Assembly: GCF_030440425.1 (NCBI RefSeq)
Contig: NZ_CP098023.1
Location: 372,001-436,000, forward strand
DNA length: 64,000 nucleotides
Source of the DNA: Microbulbifer sp. MI-G
GTDB taxonomy: Bacteria; Pseudomonadota; Gammaproteobacteria; Pseudomonadales; Cellvibrionaceae
Direction: 5' to 3'
Below the pieces are notes generated by a model. It was not told the DNA's origin, ran no database searches, and was given only the letters and a program-made list of their open reading frames with translations. Made by a program: the position numbers and the translations under genes. Shown here in pieces: positions 56,266-64,000 of the stretch (the stretch's first letter is position 1; every line of letters starts with the position of its first letter).

Positions 56266-56929
56266 AGGCGGGCTTCACGACATAACCTGAGGGTTTGATT
56301 GTGTGGACCAGCGGAGCTTGCTCCGGCTGGTCGACCTGCTTTCGTATATGATGGATATGGACTTTCAGGTTATTGACCTCTGTATCATTGTCCCCCCAAA
56401 CTGAGTGGATCAAGACTTGTTTACTGACTACCCTGGGGCTTGCCCGCATGAGTATTTCGAGCAGTTTAAAAGCGGTAGGGGAAAGTTTTAGGACACGCTC
56501 CCCGCGGCTGGCGATATTCTGGTCCAGATCCAGGGTGAGGTCCCCGACGGATATCTTTGTGGTTTGTCCGCTCACTCTGCCGCTCAAGGCACGAATTCGT
56601 GCAACCAGTTCATCCATGGCAAAGGGTTTGACCAGGTAATCATCCGTTCCCGCTCGAAAACCGTTCAATTTGTCATCCAGCTTGTCTTTCGCGGTGAGCA
56701 TAATGATCGGGGTGGTATTGCCGCTGGCGCGCAGTTGTTTGCAAACATGCAAACCATCTATACGGGGCAGGTTGATATCCAGAACGATGACCTGATAGCT
56801 GTTCGCGCGAATCAGATCAAGGGCATTGACACCATCGCTAGCGTAGTCGCAGACAATATTTTCGATTTCCAGATAATCGATGATGGTACTTGCCAAAGCA
56901 CGGTCATCTTCAACCACAATCACTGTCAT
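56255..56929 (-). CDS. OmpR/PhoB-family response regulator
   Basis: The 224-aa regulator has a receiver domain (acid pair Asp8-Asp9, phosphorylated Asp51 in VIVLDINLPR, Lys in YLVKPFAMDEL) and a winged-helix DNA-binding domain (KLSPTAFKLLEILMRASPRV, VHIHHIRKQV). ATG 56927-56929 has AGGAG 7 bases upstream; the longer frame to 56998 is not needed. Targets are unknown; the peroxidase, lectin and efflux genes are nearby candidates. Confidence 0.93.
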   Translation of the reverse strand: MTVIVVEDDRALASTIIDYLEIENIVCDYASDGVNALDLIRANSYQVIVLDINLPRIDGLHVCKQLRASGNTTPIIMLTAKDKLDDKLNGFRAGTDDYLVKPFAMDELVARIRALSGRVSGQTTKISVGDLTLDLDQNIASRGERVLKLSPTAFKLLEILMRASPRVVSKQVLIHSVWGDNDTEVNNLKVHIHHIRKQVDQPEQAPLVHTIKPSGYVVKPAYEN

Positions 56930-57667
56930 GTGTGAACTCCTGTGCAATAGCGATTTGCCAGATACGATATCAATGGGTTTTTCCCACAATTTTCTCACAG
57001 TCTGTTGCGAATATATCTTTCGGTGCTATCTACCTGGACATACCCTGCGCAAAAGGTTACTGACTGTTGCTTCCATAAACCCATTGCCTTAATCGGAAAA
57101 TCCACGGTCACTCGCCACAGATACCCGGATTCATTCCCGGAGGACAGTTACAGTTACCAATCGCTAGGCTATCTGCTGATAGATGTCCATAAGACCATAT
57201 TTTTTCACAATAATTTTCCGGCAGCAGGGATAGGGCCTATCAGTGCTGGAACCATTTGGCCTAAAATTTCCCAGAGCTTTGCCAAACAGAGAGTAAAACC
57301 ACTTGTTCCAGGGAACAGGGTTCTCGAAATGGGATTTTGCAGAAACCTGTTCCCGAACTCATACCACGCACGTATCCGCTGATCAGGTCCTGATATCCCG
57401 TCGCCGGAGAATTTGACCAAATCCGGGCTTACCCCGGCAGCCGTGCGCAGCCCGAGAGAGCATGTTCCAGACCAGTACCGGCTTGTTGGTTCAGTGCCCC
57501 CACTGGGGGCATTCACAAGAGCCCTATCGTCTATCCCAGCAGAAAAACCTGGGTTTTTTTCCTTTTCAAGGTCTAACCACGTTCATCGATACACAGAGAC
57601 GCACCGAAAGGCACCTTCGCCAGGGAAGGTTCCATCCAATCCAGATAAAGCGAGGGATTTTGTGCAG
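56930..57667. other. Intergenic region with an inverted repeat
   Basis: No supported gene. GGAACAGGGTTCT (57312-57324) and AGAAACCTGTTCC (57341-57353) pair at 12 of 13 positions around a 16-base loop. A shorter GTTCC/GGAAC hairpin overlaps it on the left. The region contains the promoter of the two-component operon at its left end. Confidence 0.4.
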
Positions 57668-58840
57668 CTATAGGGTAAAAGTCGATTTTATTTCTTTCAT
57701 CATCACCTCAAAATAGGGATTGAATGTCAGGCGCGCATGGATCTTGCCCGGTTCGTTATAGCCCCATGCGCTGTACCAAACTTCGCCACCGCTGCGACAA
57801 TCATTGCCGGCCCCCTCAGCCTCTTGCCCATTGTGGCAAATACGCTCGCTGCCATGGATTCCGTAGTAGGGGTTATCCGGAGAAAAGAGCATACCCATGT
57901 GGGACATATTGCTGATCCGCAGGGCGGGAACCCTGCTGTCAATAAAAAGGGTGCGCGCATCTGCCAAGTCTGGCGGTGAGGTGCCAAACCACATAAACCG
58001 GCTTTGCGGATGGGTAAAATGCTCAACAAACAGTCTGTGTATTTCTGCACTGTGCAGGACACTGTCGTGTTCGCTCAGCGCTATAAACACCGGCCGCCGG
58101 AACTTTTCCCTGCTGAGGCTGGATAAAGTTTTGGCACTGGTTTTATAGTACTGGGAAAACCCGTTGGTGGGCATACTGGCGTAACGGGTATAGTTTGTGA
58201 GCCTTTCGGGGTCCGGCACAAACAGCCAGGGCTTGAAGCGGCTGAGCAGCGGTGTCAACCTTGCCAGCGGCTGGCCGGATTGAAATCCCGGTGAAAACAG
58301 TATCAGGCCCTTGATCAACGGATCTGCAGCCGCTTCAAGATATGCCAGATTGCCTCCGGTCGAAAATCCTCCCAGATACACTTCCTCAACATCAGCTTTT
58401 AGCAGCGCAACCTGTCGGCGGACCTCCTGTTGCCAGCTATCGTGATCGGCAATAAGCAAATCTGCGGGCCGGGTTCCATGGCCGGACAGCAACAGGGTGC
58501 GCACCAGGAAGCCATGCCGGCTCAATGACCCGGCAATATCCACAAAGGACCAGGGCGAATCCCCGAGCCCGTGGACCAGCAGTACACCGCGTGTCGGTTG
58601 CAGGGGCTGGTCCGGGAAGCGTTCGAACGGCAGGTTGGCGGTGATTTCCGCCTGCACATCCCCGGTGAGGAAGTATCGGTGCCTTGCCAGTAGTTGTTCA
58701 GTTTGTGCGATGTATTGCTCGAAGGAACTGTAGTCGGTGACGGGACTTGCCCCCGACGGGGTCAATAGCGGGTGTGCAGGGAGGCCACGGCAGCTCACCA
58801 GAAAGGGGATCAGACAGAACCCAAGGATGTATAGTCGCAT
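57668..58840 (-). CDS. Lipoprotein alpha/beta hydrolase in the RND efflux operon
   Basis: The 390-aa protein has a lipoprotein signal (MRLYILGFCLIPFLVSC, Cys17) and an alpha/beta-hydrolase fold: oxyanion region LLVHGLGDSPWSF, nucleophile elbow GGFSTGGNLAY (Ser160), an Asp in ALSEHDS and a His in ISNMSHMGM. It resembles carboxylesterase or monoacylglycerol-lipase-type enzymes. ATG 58838-58840 lies 6 bases after the RND pump stop, so it is co-transcribed with the efflux genes. A role in detoxifying or modifying a pumped ester is possible but inferred. Confidence 0.85.
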   Translation of the reverse strand: MRLYILGFCLIPFLVSCRGLPAHPLLTPSGASPVTDYSSFEQYIAQTEQLLARHRYFLTGDVQAEITANLPFERFPDQPLQPTRGVLLVHGLGDSPWSFVDIAGSLSRHGFLVRTLLLSGHGTRPADLLIADHDSWQQEVRRQVALLKADVEEVYLGGFSTGGNLAYLEAAADPLIKGLILFSPGFQSGQPLARLTPLLSRFKPWLFVPDPERLTNYTRYASMPTNGFSQYYKTSAKTLSSLSREKFRRPVFIALSEHDSVLHSAEIHRLFVEHFTHPQSRFMWFGTSPPDLADARTLFIDSRVPALRISNMSHMGMLFSPDNPYYGIHGSERICHNGQEAEGAGNDCRSGGEVWYSAWGYNEPGKIHARLTFNPYFEVMMKEIKSTFTL

Positions 58841-58846
58841 CACCTT

Positions 58847-61800
58847 TTACCCCTGTTCCAACACCGCGGGTGATTCGGCTTCGGCGATGGCGCGGGAGAT
58901 GGCGCCTGGCGAGCCGGTTCCACGGGCGATGAACTGATAGGCAACCGGGACGATAAACAGGGTAAACACCGTTGCCATCATTACGCCCGCCAGCACGACA
59001 GTGCCAATGGCGATCCGGGTTTCCGCGCCGGCGCCACTGGTGAGGACCAGCGGTATGGTGCCGGCAATGGTCGTCAACCCGGTCATCAGGATAGGCCGGA
59101 AACGGGTGGATGAGGCTTCCATCAGGGCCGCGTCGAACGACATGCCCCGATCGCGCAACTGGTTGGCAAATTCCACGATCAGGATGCTGTTTTTGGCCGC
59201 CAGCCCCACCAGCATAATCAGGCCGATCTGCGAGTAAATATTCAGCGAGTTGTCGGTAAAATAGAGCCCCAGCAATCCCCCCGCCAAGGCTAAGGGCACG
59301 GTCACCATCACAACCAGGGGGTGGATATAGCTCTCGAACTGAGCGGCCAGGACCAAATAGACCACCAACAATCCCAGTAAAAAGACAAATAAAATCGAGC
59401 TGCCTGACTCAATAAAATCCCGGCTCTGCCCTTTGTAGTCGATCATAGCTTCGGGCGGCAAATGGGTGCGAACCAGCTGTTGCAGGTAACTCAGGGCTTC
59501 CCCCAGGCTGTAACCTTCGCTCAGGTTTGCCTCCAGGGTAATGGAGCGAATGCGATTGAAGCGGGGCAGGGTTTCAGCCGCGCCATACTCCTGGATATCC
59601 ACCAGGTTGGAGAGGGGGATCAGTTGCGGAGAGCGGCTTGAACGCACATAGATATTGCTGACGTCAGTCAGGGAGCGCTGGTTATCCCGCATGCCCTCAA
59701 CAATCACATCATATTCTTCACCGTTGTTGAGGTAGGTGGTGATCCTGCGCCCCCCCATCATGGTTTCCAGGGTGCGCCCCACTTCGGTAATGCTCACCCC
59801 CAGGTCTGCCGCCCGGTCGTAATCAACCGTGAAGTCCAATTGTGGGCGGACATCCTTGTAATCGGTATCGACGCCACTCAGTCCAGGATTATTGGTGTTT
59901 ATTTGTTCTTGCAGTATCTGCACCCATTCGGCCAGCGCATCATAATTACTGCCTCCAAGAACAAACTGTACCGGTTTGCTGACGCCCCCACCCAGCCCCT
60001 GTCGCATCACCGGGAAAGCGCGAACCCCGGGAAGGTCTGCCAGGGCAGCACGTACATCGGCCATAATCGCGTTGGCGGGGCGGCGCTCGGACCAGTCATT
60101 TAATACCGCGATAGCAAAACCGGAATTGAAATTTTCGATATTGCCGAAAGAGCGGGGGGTGCGGACCAATAACCGATTGATTTCCCCATTGTCAACAAGG
60201 GGTATCAAGCGGTGTTCAATCTCATCCATATACTCTTCCATAAAGGCATAGCTGGCGCCCTCGGGGCCATTCACAATCAGGAAAAATGCCCCCCGGTCTT
60301 CATAGGGCGTGAATTCCTGGGCTATACGCGGGTAGGCCATAATGCTCACCCCGGCCACAAGGGCGACCACCAGGGAGACGATCAGTGGTCGTCTCAACGC
60401 CAGCTTCAACAGGCGGATATAACGATCGCGCAACCTGTTTGAGGCCGAGTCCACCCACCTGACCAGGCGGCCGGGTTGGGCGTCATTGTGGCTGGATTTC
60501 AGGAGCTTGGAAGCCAGCATGGGACAGAGCGTCAGGGCCACCAGTGACGACAGGCTGACAGCGGCGGCGATGGTCAGCGCAAACTGGGTGAACAGCCGGC
60601 CGATATCCCCTTCGAGAAACGTGATAGGCACAAAGACGGCAATCAGCACCACCGTTGTGGAGATCACCACAACCCCCACCTGCTTGGCGCCGCGGTAGGC
60701 GGCAATCAATGGCGGTTCGCCATATTCCTGCATGCGCCTGACAATATTTTCCAGCATCACAATGGCATCATCGACCACCAGGCCGATGGCCAACACCAGT
60801 GCCAGAAGGGTGAGTAAATTCAGGGAAAAACCAAACGCATACATGGCAATAAAAGTTGCCACCAGCGAAACCGGTACCGTTACCGCGGGGATTAACATGG
60901 CGCGGACCCGGCCGAGAAACAGGTAGATAACCAGGACCACACAGGCGATGGCAACCAGGAGTGTGAAATACACTTCGTGAATGGATGCCTCGATAAACAC
61001 CGCCGCGTTATAGCTTTCCTCGATTGACATGCCTTGGGGAAGACTCTGGTTGAGACGTTCGGTCAATTCCAGTACACCGTTGACCACCTCGATAGTATTC
61101 GCGGTGGACTGGCGGATAATCCCGATGCCCACCATGGGCACGCCATTGCCACGGAAAAAGGTTCTATCCTCCACCACACCCAGTTCGACTTCAGCGATAT
61201 CGCCCAGGCGAACCAGGTAATTATCTCCACCCCGACCAACCACCAGGGAGGCAAAATCCTCCGGCTCAATAAACTGTCGGTTAACCCGGGCGCGAAAGAT
61301 CCGCGTTTCAGATTCCAGCCTGCCCGCCGGCAACTCCACATTCTCGGCGCGTAGTGCAGCCTCGATGTCGCCAACACTTAAATTGCGGGCCGCCATTGCC
61401 TCCCGGTCCAGCCAGATGCGCATGGCGGTATCCTGGCCACCACCGATACGCACCCGGGCAACGCCATCCACAGTGGAATACTGATCAACCAGAAAGCGCT
61501 GTGCGTAATCGGTCAGCTCCTGTACGGTCATGCTGTCACTGGTTAAATTCCGCCAGATGATCACATCGTCATTACTGTCGACTTTCTGTACCTCCGGGGG
61601 GTCGGCATCCACCGGCAGGTCATCGGCAATACCGGAGATCTGGTCCCGTATATCATTGGCCGCCGCATCGATATCGCGGTTGATGGAAAATTCCAGGGTG
61701 ATGCGGGACCGGCCATCCTGGGAAGAGGATTCAATAAACCGCACACCTTCTATACCCGCTATGTGTTCCTCCACCACCTCGGTGATGCGGGTCTCGACAA

Positions 61801-61972
61801 TATTGGCTGGCGCACCCGGATAATTAACCTCGATGGTGACAACCGGCGGATCAATATGCGGGTATTCACGCAGGGACAAACGCTCAAACGCGACCCACCC
61901 GAATGCCACCAGTAAAATCGACAGCACGCTGGCAAAAACGGGCCGCTTGACAGAGATATCAGACAAAATCAC
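58847..61972 (-). CDS. RND multidrug efflux transporter permease
   Basis: The 1041-aa inner-membrane pump belongs to the HAE1 group of RND transporters. It has the N-terminal helix SVKRPVFASVLSILLVAFGW, the duplicated periplasmic porter loops and the transmembrane-4 proton relay GLVVDDAIVMLENIVRRMQE with paired Asp. GIGIIRQSTANTIEVVNGV and ARFRPILMTG-like STRFRPILMTGLTTIAGTIP are typical. It starts with a four-base overlap (ATGA) with the adaptor gene. No outer-membrane channel gene is present, so it must use a TolC-type protein from elsewhere. Confidence 0.95.
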   Translation of the reverse strand: MILSDISVKRPVFASVLSILLVAFGWVAFERLSLREYPHIDPPVVTIEVNYPGAPANIVETRITEVVEEHIAGIEGVRFIESSSQDGRSRITLEFSINRDIDAAANDIRDQISGIADDLPVDADPPEVQKVDSNDDVIIWRNLTSDSMTVQELTDYAQRFLVDQYSTVDGVARVRIGGGQDTAMRIWLDREAMAARNLSVGDIEAALRAENVELPAGRLESETRIFRARVNRQFIEPEDFASLVVGRGGDNYLVRLGDIAEVELGVVEDRTFFRGNGVPMVGIGIIRQSTANTIEVVNGVLELTERLNQSLPQGMSIEESYNAAVFIEASIHEVYFTLLVAIACVVLVIYLFLGRVRAMLIPAVTVPVSLVATFIAMYAFGFSLNLLTLLALVLAIGLVVDDAIVMLENIVRRMQEYGEPPLIAAYRGAKQVGVVVISTTVVLIAVFVPITFLEGDIGRLFTQFALTIAAAVSLSSLVALTLCPMLASKLLKSSHNDAQPGRLVRWVDSASNRLRDRYIRLLKLALRRPLIVSLVVALVAGVSIMAYPRIAQEFTPYEDRGAFFLIVNGPEGASYAFMEEYMDEIEHRLIPLVDNGEINRLLVRTPRSFGNIENFNSGFAIAVLNDWSERRPANAIMADVRAALADLPGVRAFPVMRQGLGGGVSKPVQFVLGGSNYDALAEWVQILQEQINTNNPGLSGVDTDYKDVRPQLDFTVDYDRAADLGVSITEVGRTLETMMGGRRITTYLNNGEEYDVIVEGMRDNQRSLTDVSNIYVRSSRSPQLIPLSNLVDIQEYGAAETLPRFNRIRSITLEANLSEGYSLGEALSYLQQLVRTHLPPEAMIDYKGQSRDFIESGSSILFVFLLGLLVVYLVLAAQFESYIHPLVVMVTVPLALAGGLLGLYFTDNSLNIYSQIGLIMLVGLAAKNSILIVEFANQLRDRGMSFDAALMEASSTRFRPILMTGLTTIAGTIPLVLTSGAGAETRIAIGTVVLAGVMMATVFTLFIVPVAYQFIARGTGSPGAISRAIAEAESPAVLEQG

Positions 61973-63048
61973 GGCGTCAGCTCCTCAGAGCGCGGCTGTG
62001 CCAGCAGGTCCACCAATTGGTTGTCATCTGCCTGTACGGCTTTCACTTCCACTACAGCTCCGGGCCTGAGGCGGATATTGCCGTGAGTTATTACCTGGTC
62101 CCCCTCTGCGAGGCCCGCCAGAATCTCCACGTCGCCCTGGAGACGGGCGCCAATGGTCACTGCAACTTGTGTGGCCACTGTGCGCTTGTCTTTAGTGGTG
62201 ATACGCCTGACAAACTCCTGCCTACCGCGACTCATCAGCGCTTCCTCCGGAATCACCAGCGCCGACCTGGGCGGTGGCAGCAGGCGCACTCGCATCAGCT
62301 GGCCCGGGCGCAGTTTCTGGTCGGGGTTTGGCAATATCGCGCGAACGGAGATGGAGCGGGTGACCGGGTCAATTCGGCTGTTAACACTACTCAGGCTGCC
62401 ACGGAATACCTCGTTCGGCCAGGCGGCGGTGGTTCCCGTTACCTCAGAATGGGGTGTCAGGAGCGACAGAAAACGCGCCGGCACTGAAAAGTCCAGCTTC
62501 ATGGTCAGGTCGTCATCGATGGTGGTAACCACAGTTCCCGGTTGCACCAGTGCGCCAACGCTGATATTGCGTTGACCAATAATCCCGTCGAAAGGAGCCA
62601 GGATTCGCCGCTGGCGTATCTGCGCCTGGATGGCCTCCATGCGTGCCTGGGCAGTCTGCTTCTTGAGTACCTGCTCATCCAGTGCCGATTCCGAAGCGCT
62701 GCCCTTGGCAATCAGCGGGTTGAGTCGCCTGATCTGCAGCTCCGCTTCACTCAGTCGAGACCGCTCCTCGGACAGCAGTGCTTGTTCTTCCGAGGCATCC
62801 ATTTCAAGCAGCAGATCGCCGGTGGTTACCCGGTCGCCGTCTTCAAAATTGATCCGGGTTACCTTTTCGGTGACCGTCGAGGTGATAATCACATTTTCAT
62901 CGGCTTGCAGGGTTCCCAAAGCTTCGATTGGCTCAACCCATTCGACACGCTTTACCTCCGCGACGAAGACCGGAGTGGAGGACGGCTGGGAGAGCACCTG
63001 CCCCGATGTCAGAAATATCATCGTGAGTATCAGTGGGCGATAGATCAT
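61969..63048 (-). CDS. RND efflux periplasmic adaptor
   Basis: The 359-aa membrane-fusion protein has an N-terminal signal (LILTMIFLTSGQVLS), a biotinyl-lipoyl half-motif (NVIITSTVTEKVTRINFEDG), a coiled-coil hairpin (SEERSRLSEAELQIRRL), the second lipoyl half (RILAPFDGIIGQRNISVGAL) and a barrel domain. It bridges the RND pump to an outer-membrane channel. ATG 63046-63048 has AGGAG 9 bases upstream. Confidence 0.94.
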   Translation of the reverse strand: MIYRPLILTMIFLTSGQVLSQPSSTPVFVAEVKRVEWVEPIEALGTLQADENVIITSTVTEKVTRINFEDGDRVTTGDLLLEMDASEEQALLSEERSRLSEAELQIRRLNPLIAKGSASESALDEQVLKKQTAQARMEAIQAQIRQRRILAPFDGIIGQRNISVGALVQPGTVVTTIDDDLTMKLDFSVPARFLSLLTPHSEVTGTTAAWPNEVFRGSLSSVNSRIDPVTRSISVRAILPNPDQKLRPGQLMRVRLLPPPRSALVIPEEALMSRGRQEFVRRITTKDKRTVATQVAVTIGARLQGDVEILAGLAEGDQVITHGNIRLRPGAVVEVKAVQADDNQLVDLLAQPRSEELTP

Positions 63049-63530
63049 AATTCGAAACTCCTGAAACAGGGGCCTAGCCTATCGTCGCGGCGGTTAAGAG
63101 GGAGTTAACACAGGAGACTTTCACCCAGGGCTGCGCAGCTCGTTGGATGTCAGCTTCAGTCGGTGAAAAATTGAGGACCATAACCATCGGGCAGGCTTTC
63201 TGCTACCAGCATTGGTTCACGGTAAAGTGCATGGTGGCAGCATCAACAAAGAGGGTGATTGGACGAGCCAATTTCAGGACTCTTGGATGTGCCGGTTGAT
63301 AATGGAAGCGAGGATGCTAACTGAACATTGCTGTGATCTGCTGGCCACAGGGCCCTCCTGTTCTCGGCGGGAGCAGATGGGCCAGTAAGCTGCCCTCCAC
63401 ACCAGGGTATACGGATTCCCTAACGGAAACTCTGAATTGGGGTGTCACTCACCAGGGGAGATGTACAGTACTATACAGGGGAATAGTCACTCTTCTGCCG
63501 CCTTATTTTTAATCCCGGTAGAAGCTGCAT
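63049..63530. other. Region upstream of the efflux operon
   Basis: I see no gene and no clear promoter or operator elements here. It lies between the efflux operon's start and the transposase remnant, so part may be mobile-element flank. Confidence 0.4.
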
Positions 63531-63964
63531 GAATTGGTGCCATACCAAACTGCCGTTTTCACTACTGGCGATTTGACCCCCTTTGCCAGCCTGCTAATCC
63601 TGAGAGAGTGCGACCGTCGCCTGGATTAGCTCGCTCCGTCGCGGATGCTGTCCATGATCCCTGAGATCCTGCCACAATGGAGCACAGCACCGAACAACCG
63701 GTACGACAGAAATTGCTGGCACTTGCTGCCGGCTTTGAGGGGCTGAACGATCACGACCAGTTGTGCTTGGATTCCGCGTTCCAGCCCACTTGCGAACGCC
63801 TGAAAAGACGCGTGGGCACTGCCACCCTGTATCGCCTTGGCAGCAACAGAATCTCCTTGTGGTGGCAAACTTGCACAAACTGCCCAAAAATTTCATTTAT
63901 CGCAATATATTACAATCTTGCCAAGCTAATCTCTTTATTCGCAGGCAAGGGCAACCCGGGCTAA
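63531..63964 (+). pseudogene. IS1380-family transposase N-terminal remnant
   Basis: Translated pieces match the conserved start of IS1380-type DDE transposases: SLLILRECDRRLD (like GGLLLLREVDRRLG), LARSVADAVHDP, then EHSTEQPVRQKLLALAAGFE and GLNDHDQLCLDSAF (like LALGYEDLNDHDRLRHDP), followed by TATLYRLGSNR. The pieces are broken by a stop and frameshift at about 63626-63629 and a TGA at 63662-63664. Sequence after about 63850 no longer resembles the family. It is a dead fragment; terminal repeats were not found. Confidence 0.7.
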
Positions 63965-64000
63965 ATCGTTGGTGTTTACTCTCGCCTTTTGTGGTAATCA

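Overview
The window reads as a chromosomal segment of a GC-moderate marine-type gammaproteobacterium. The gene families (FecI/FecR-controlled heme uptake, anaerobic ubiquinone genes ubiTUV, many large lipoproteins with Ig-like repeats, ExbB with a periplasmic extension) would suit Cellvibrionales such as Microbulbifer. That placement is an inference from gene content and not a phylogenetic result.

Left end (1-5017, + strand): an RNA-repair locus. A tRNA-like RNA lies directly before rtcA (RNA 3'-phosphate cyclase). After a 636-base gap with a strong inverted repeat come an RtcB-type ligase of the release-factor-H-linked subfamily, prfH, a possible tiny coupled ORF and an unrecognised 318-aa protein. 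Then, on the minus strand (5195-8190), come ubiT-ubiU-ubiV for oxygen-independent ubiquinone synthesis and a DGC-domain cysteine protein.

9145-22181: iron and heme acquisition. A PKD-type lipoprotein and a TonB-dependent receptor with an STN domain, then fecR and fecI (minus), face a heme oxygenase-exbB-exbD-tonB operon (plus), with a Fur-like box between them. After a DUF454 protein there is a second TonB-dependent receptor under a clear Fur box.

22520-31295 (minus): a peptide/metallophore-type ABC importer operon led by a TrmO-family gene. The TrmO gene and its structured 5' leader, which ends in an intrinsic terminator, are duplicated upstream, where the second copy leads a small membrane-protein gene. 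A LysR regulator follows.

31954-51805: surface and secreted giants. A lipoprotein with seven Big_2-like repeats (strong 261-bp tandem DNA repeats), an orphan csrA paralogue, a 3008-aa SpvB/Rhs polymorphic toxin with a hydrolase-like C-terminus followed by an overlapping lipoprotein gene (candidate immunity), and a 1751-aa lipoprotein with 13 Ig-like repeats and a seven-blade FG-GAP region.

52499-63048: a di-heme peroxidase lipoprotein, a ricin-type lectin, a two-component system, and an RND efflux pump with adaptor plus a co-transcribed lipoprotein hydrolase. The right end holds a decayed IS1380-type transposase fragment.

Strongest leads: (1) the duplicated leader/attenuator before the two trmO genes; (2) the Rhs-hydrolase toxin with its lipoprotein partner; (3) the tRNA-like RNA and the unknown protein bracketing the rtcA/rtcB/prfH locus.
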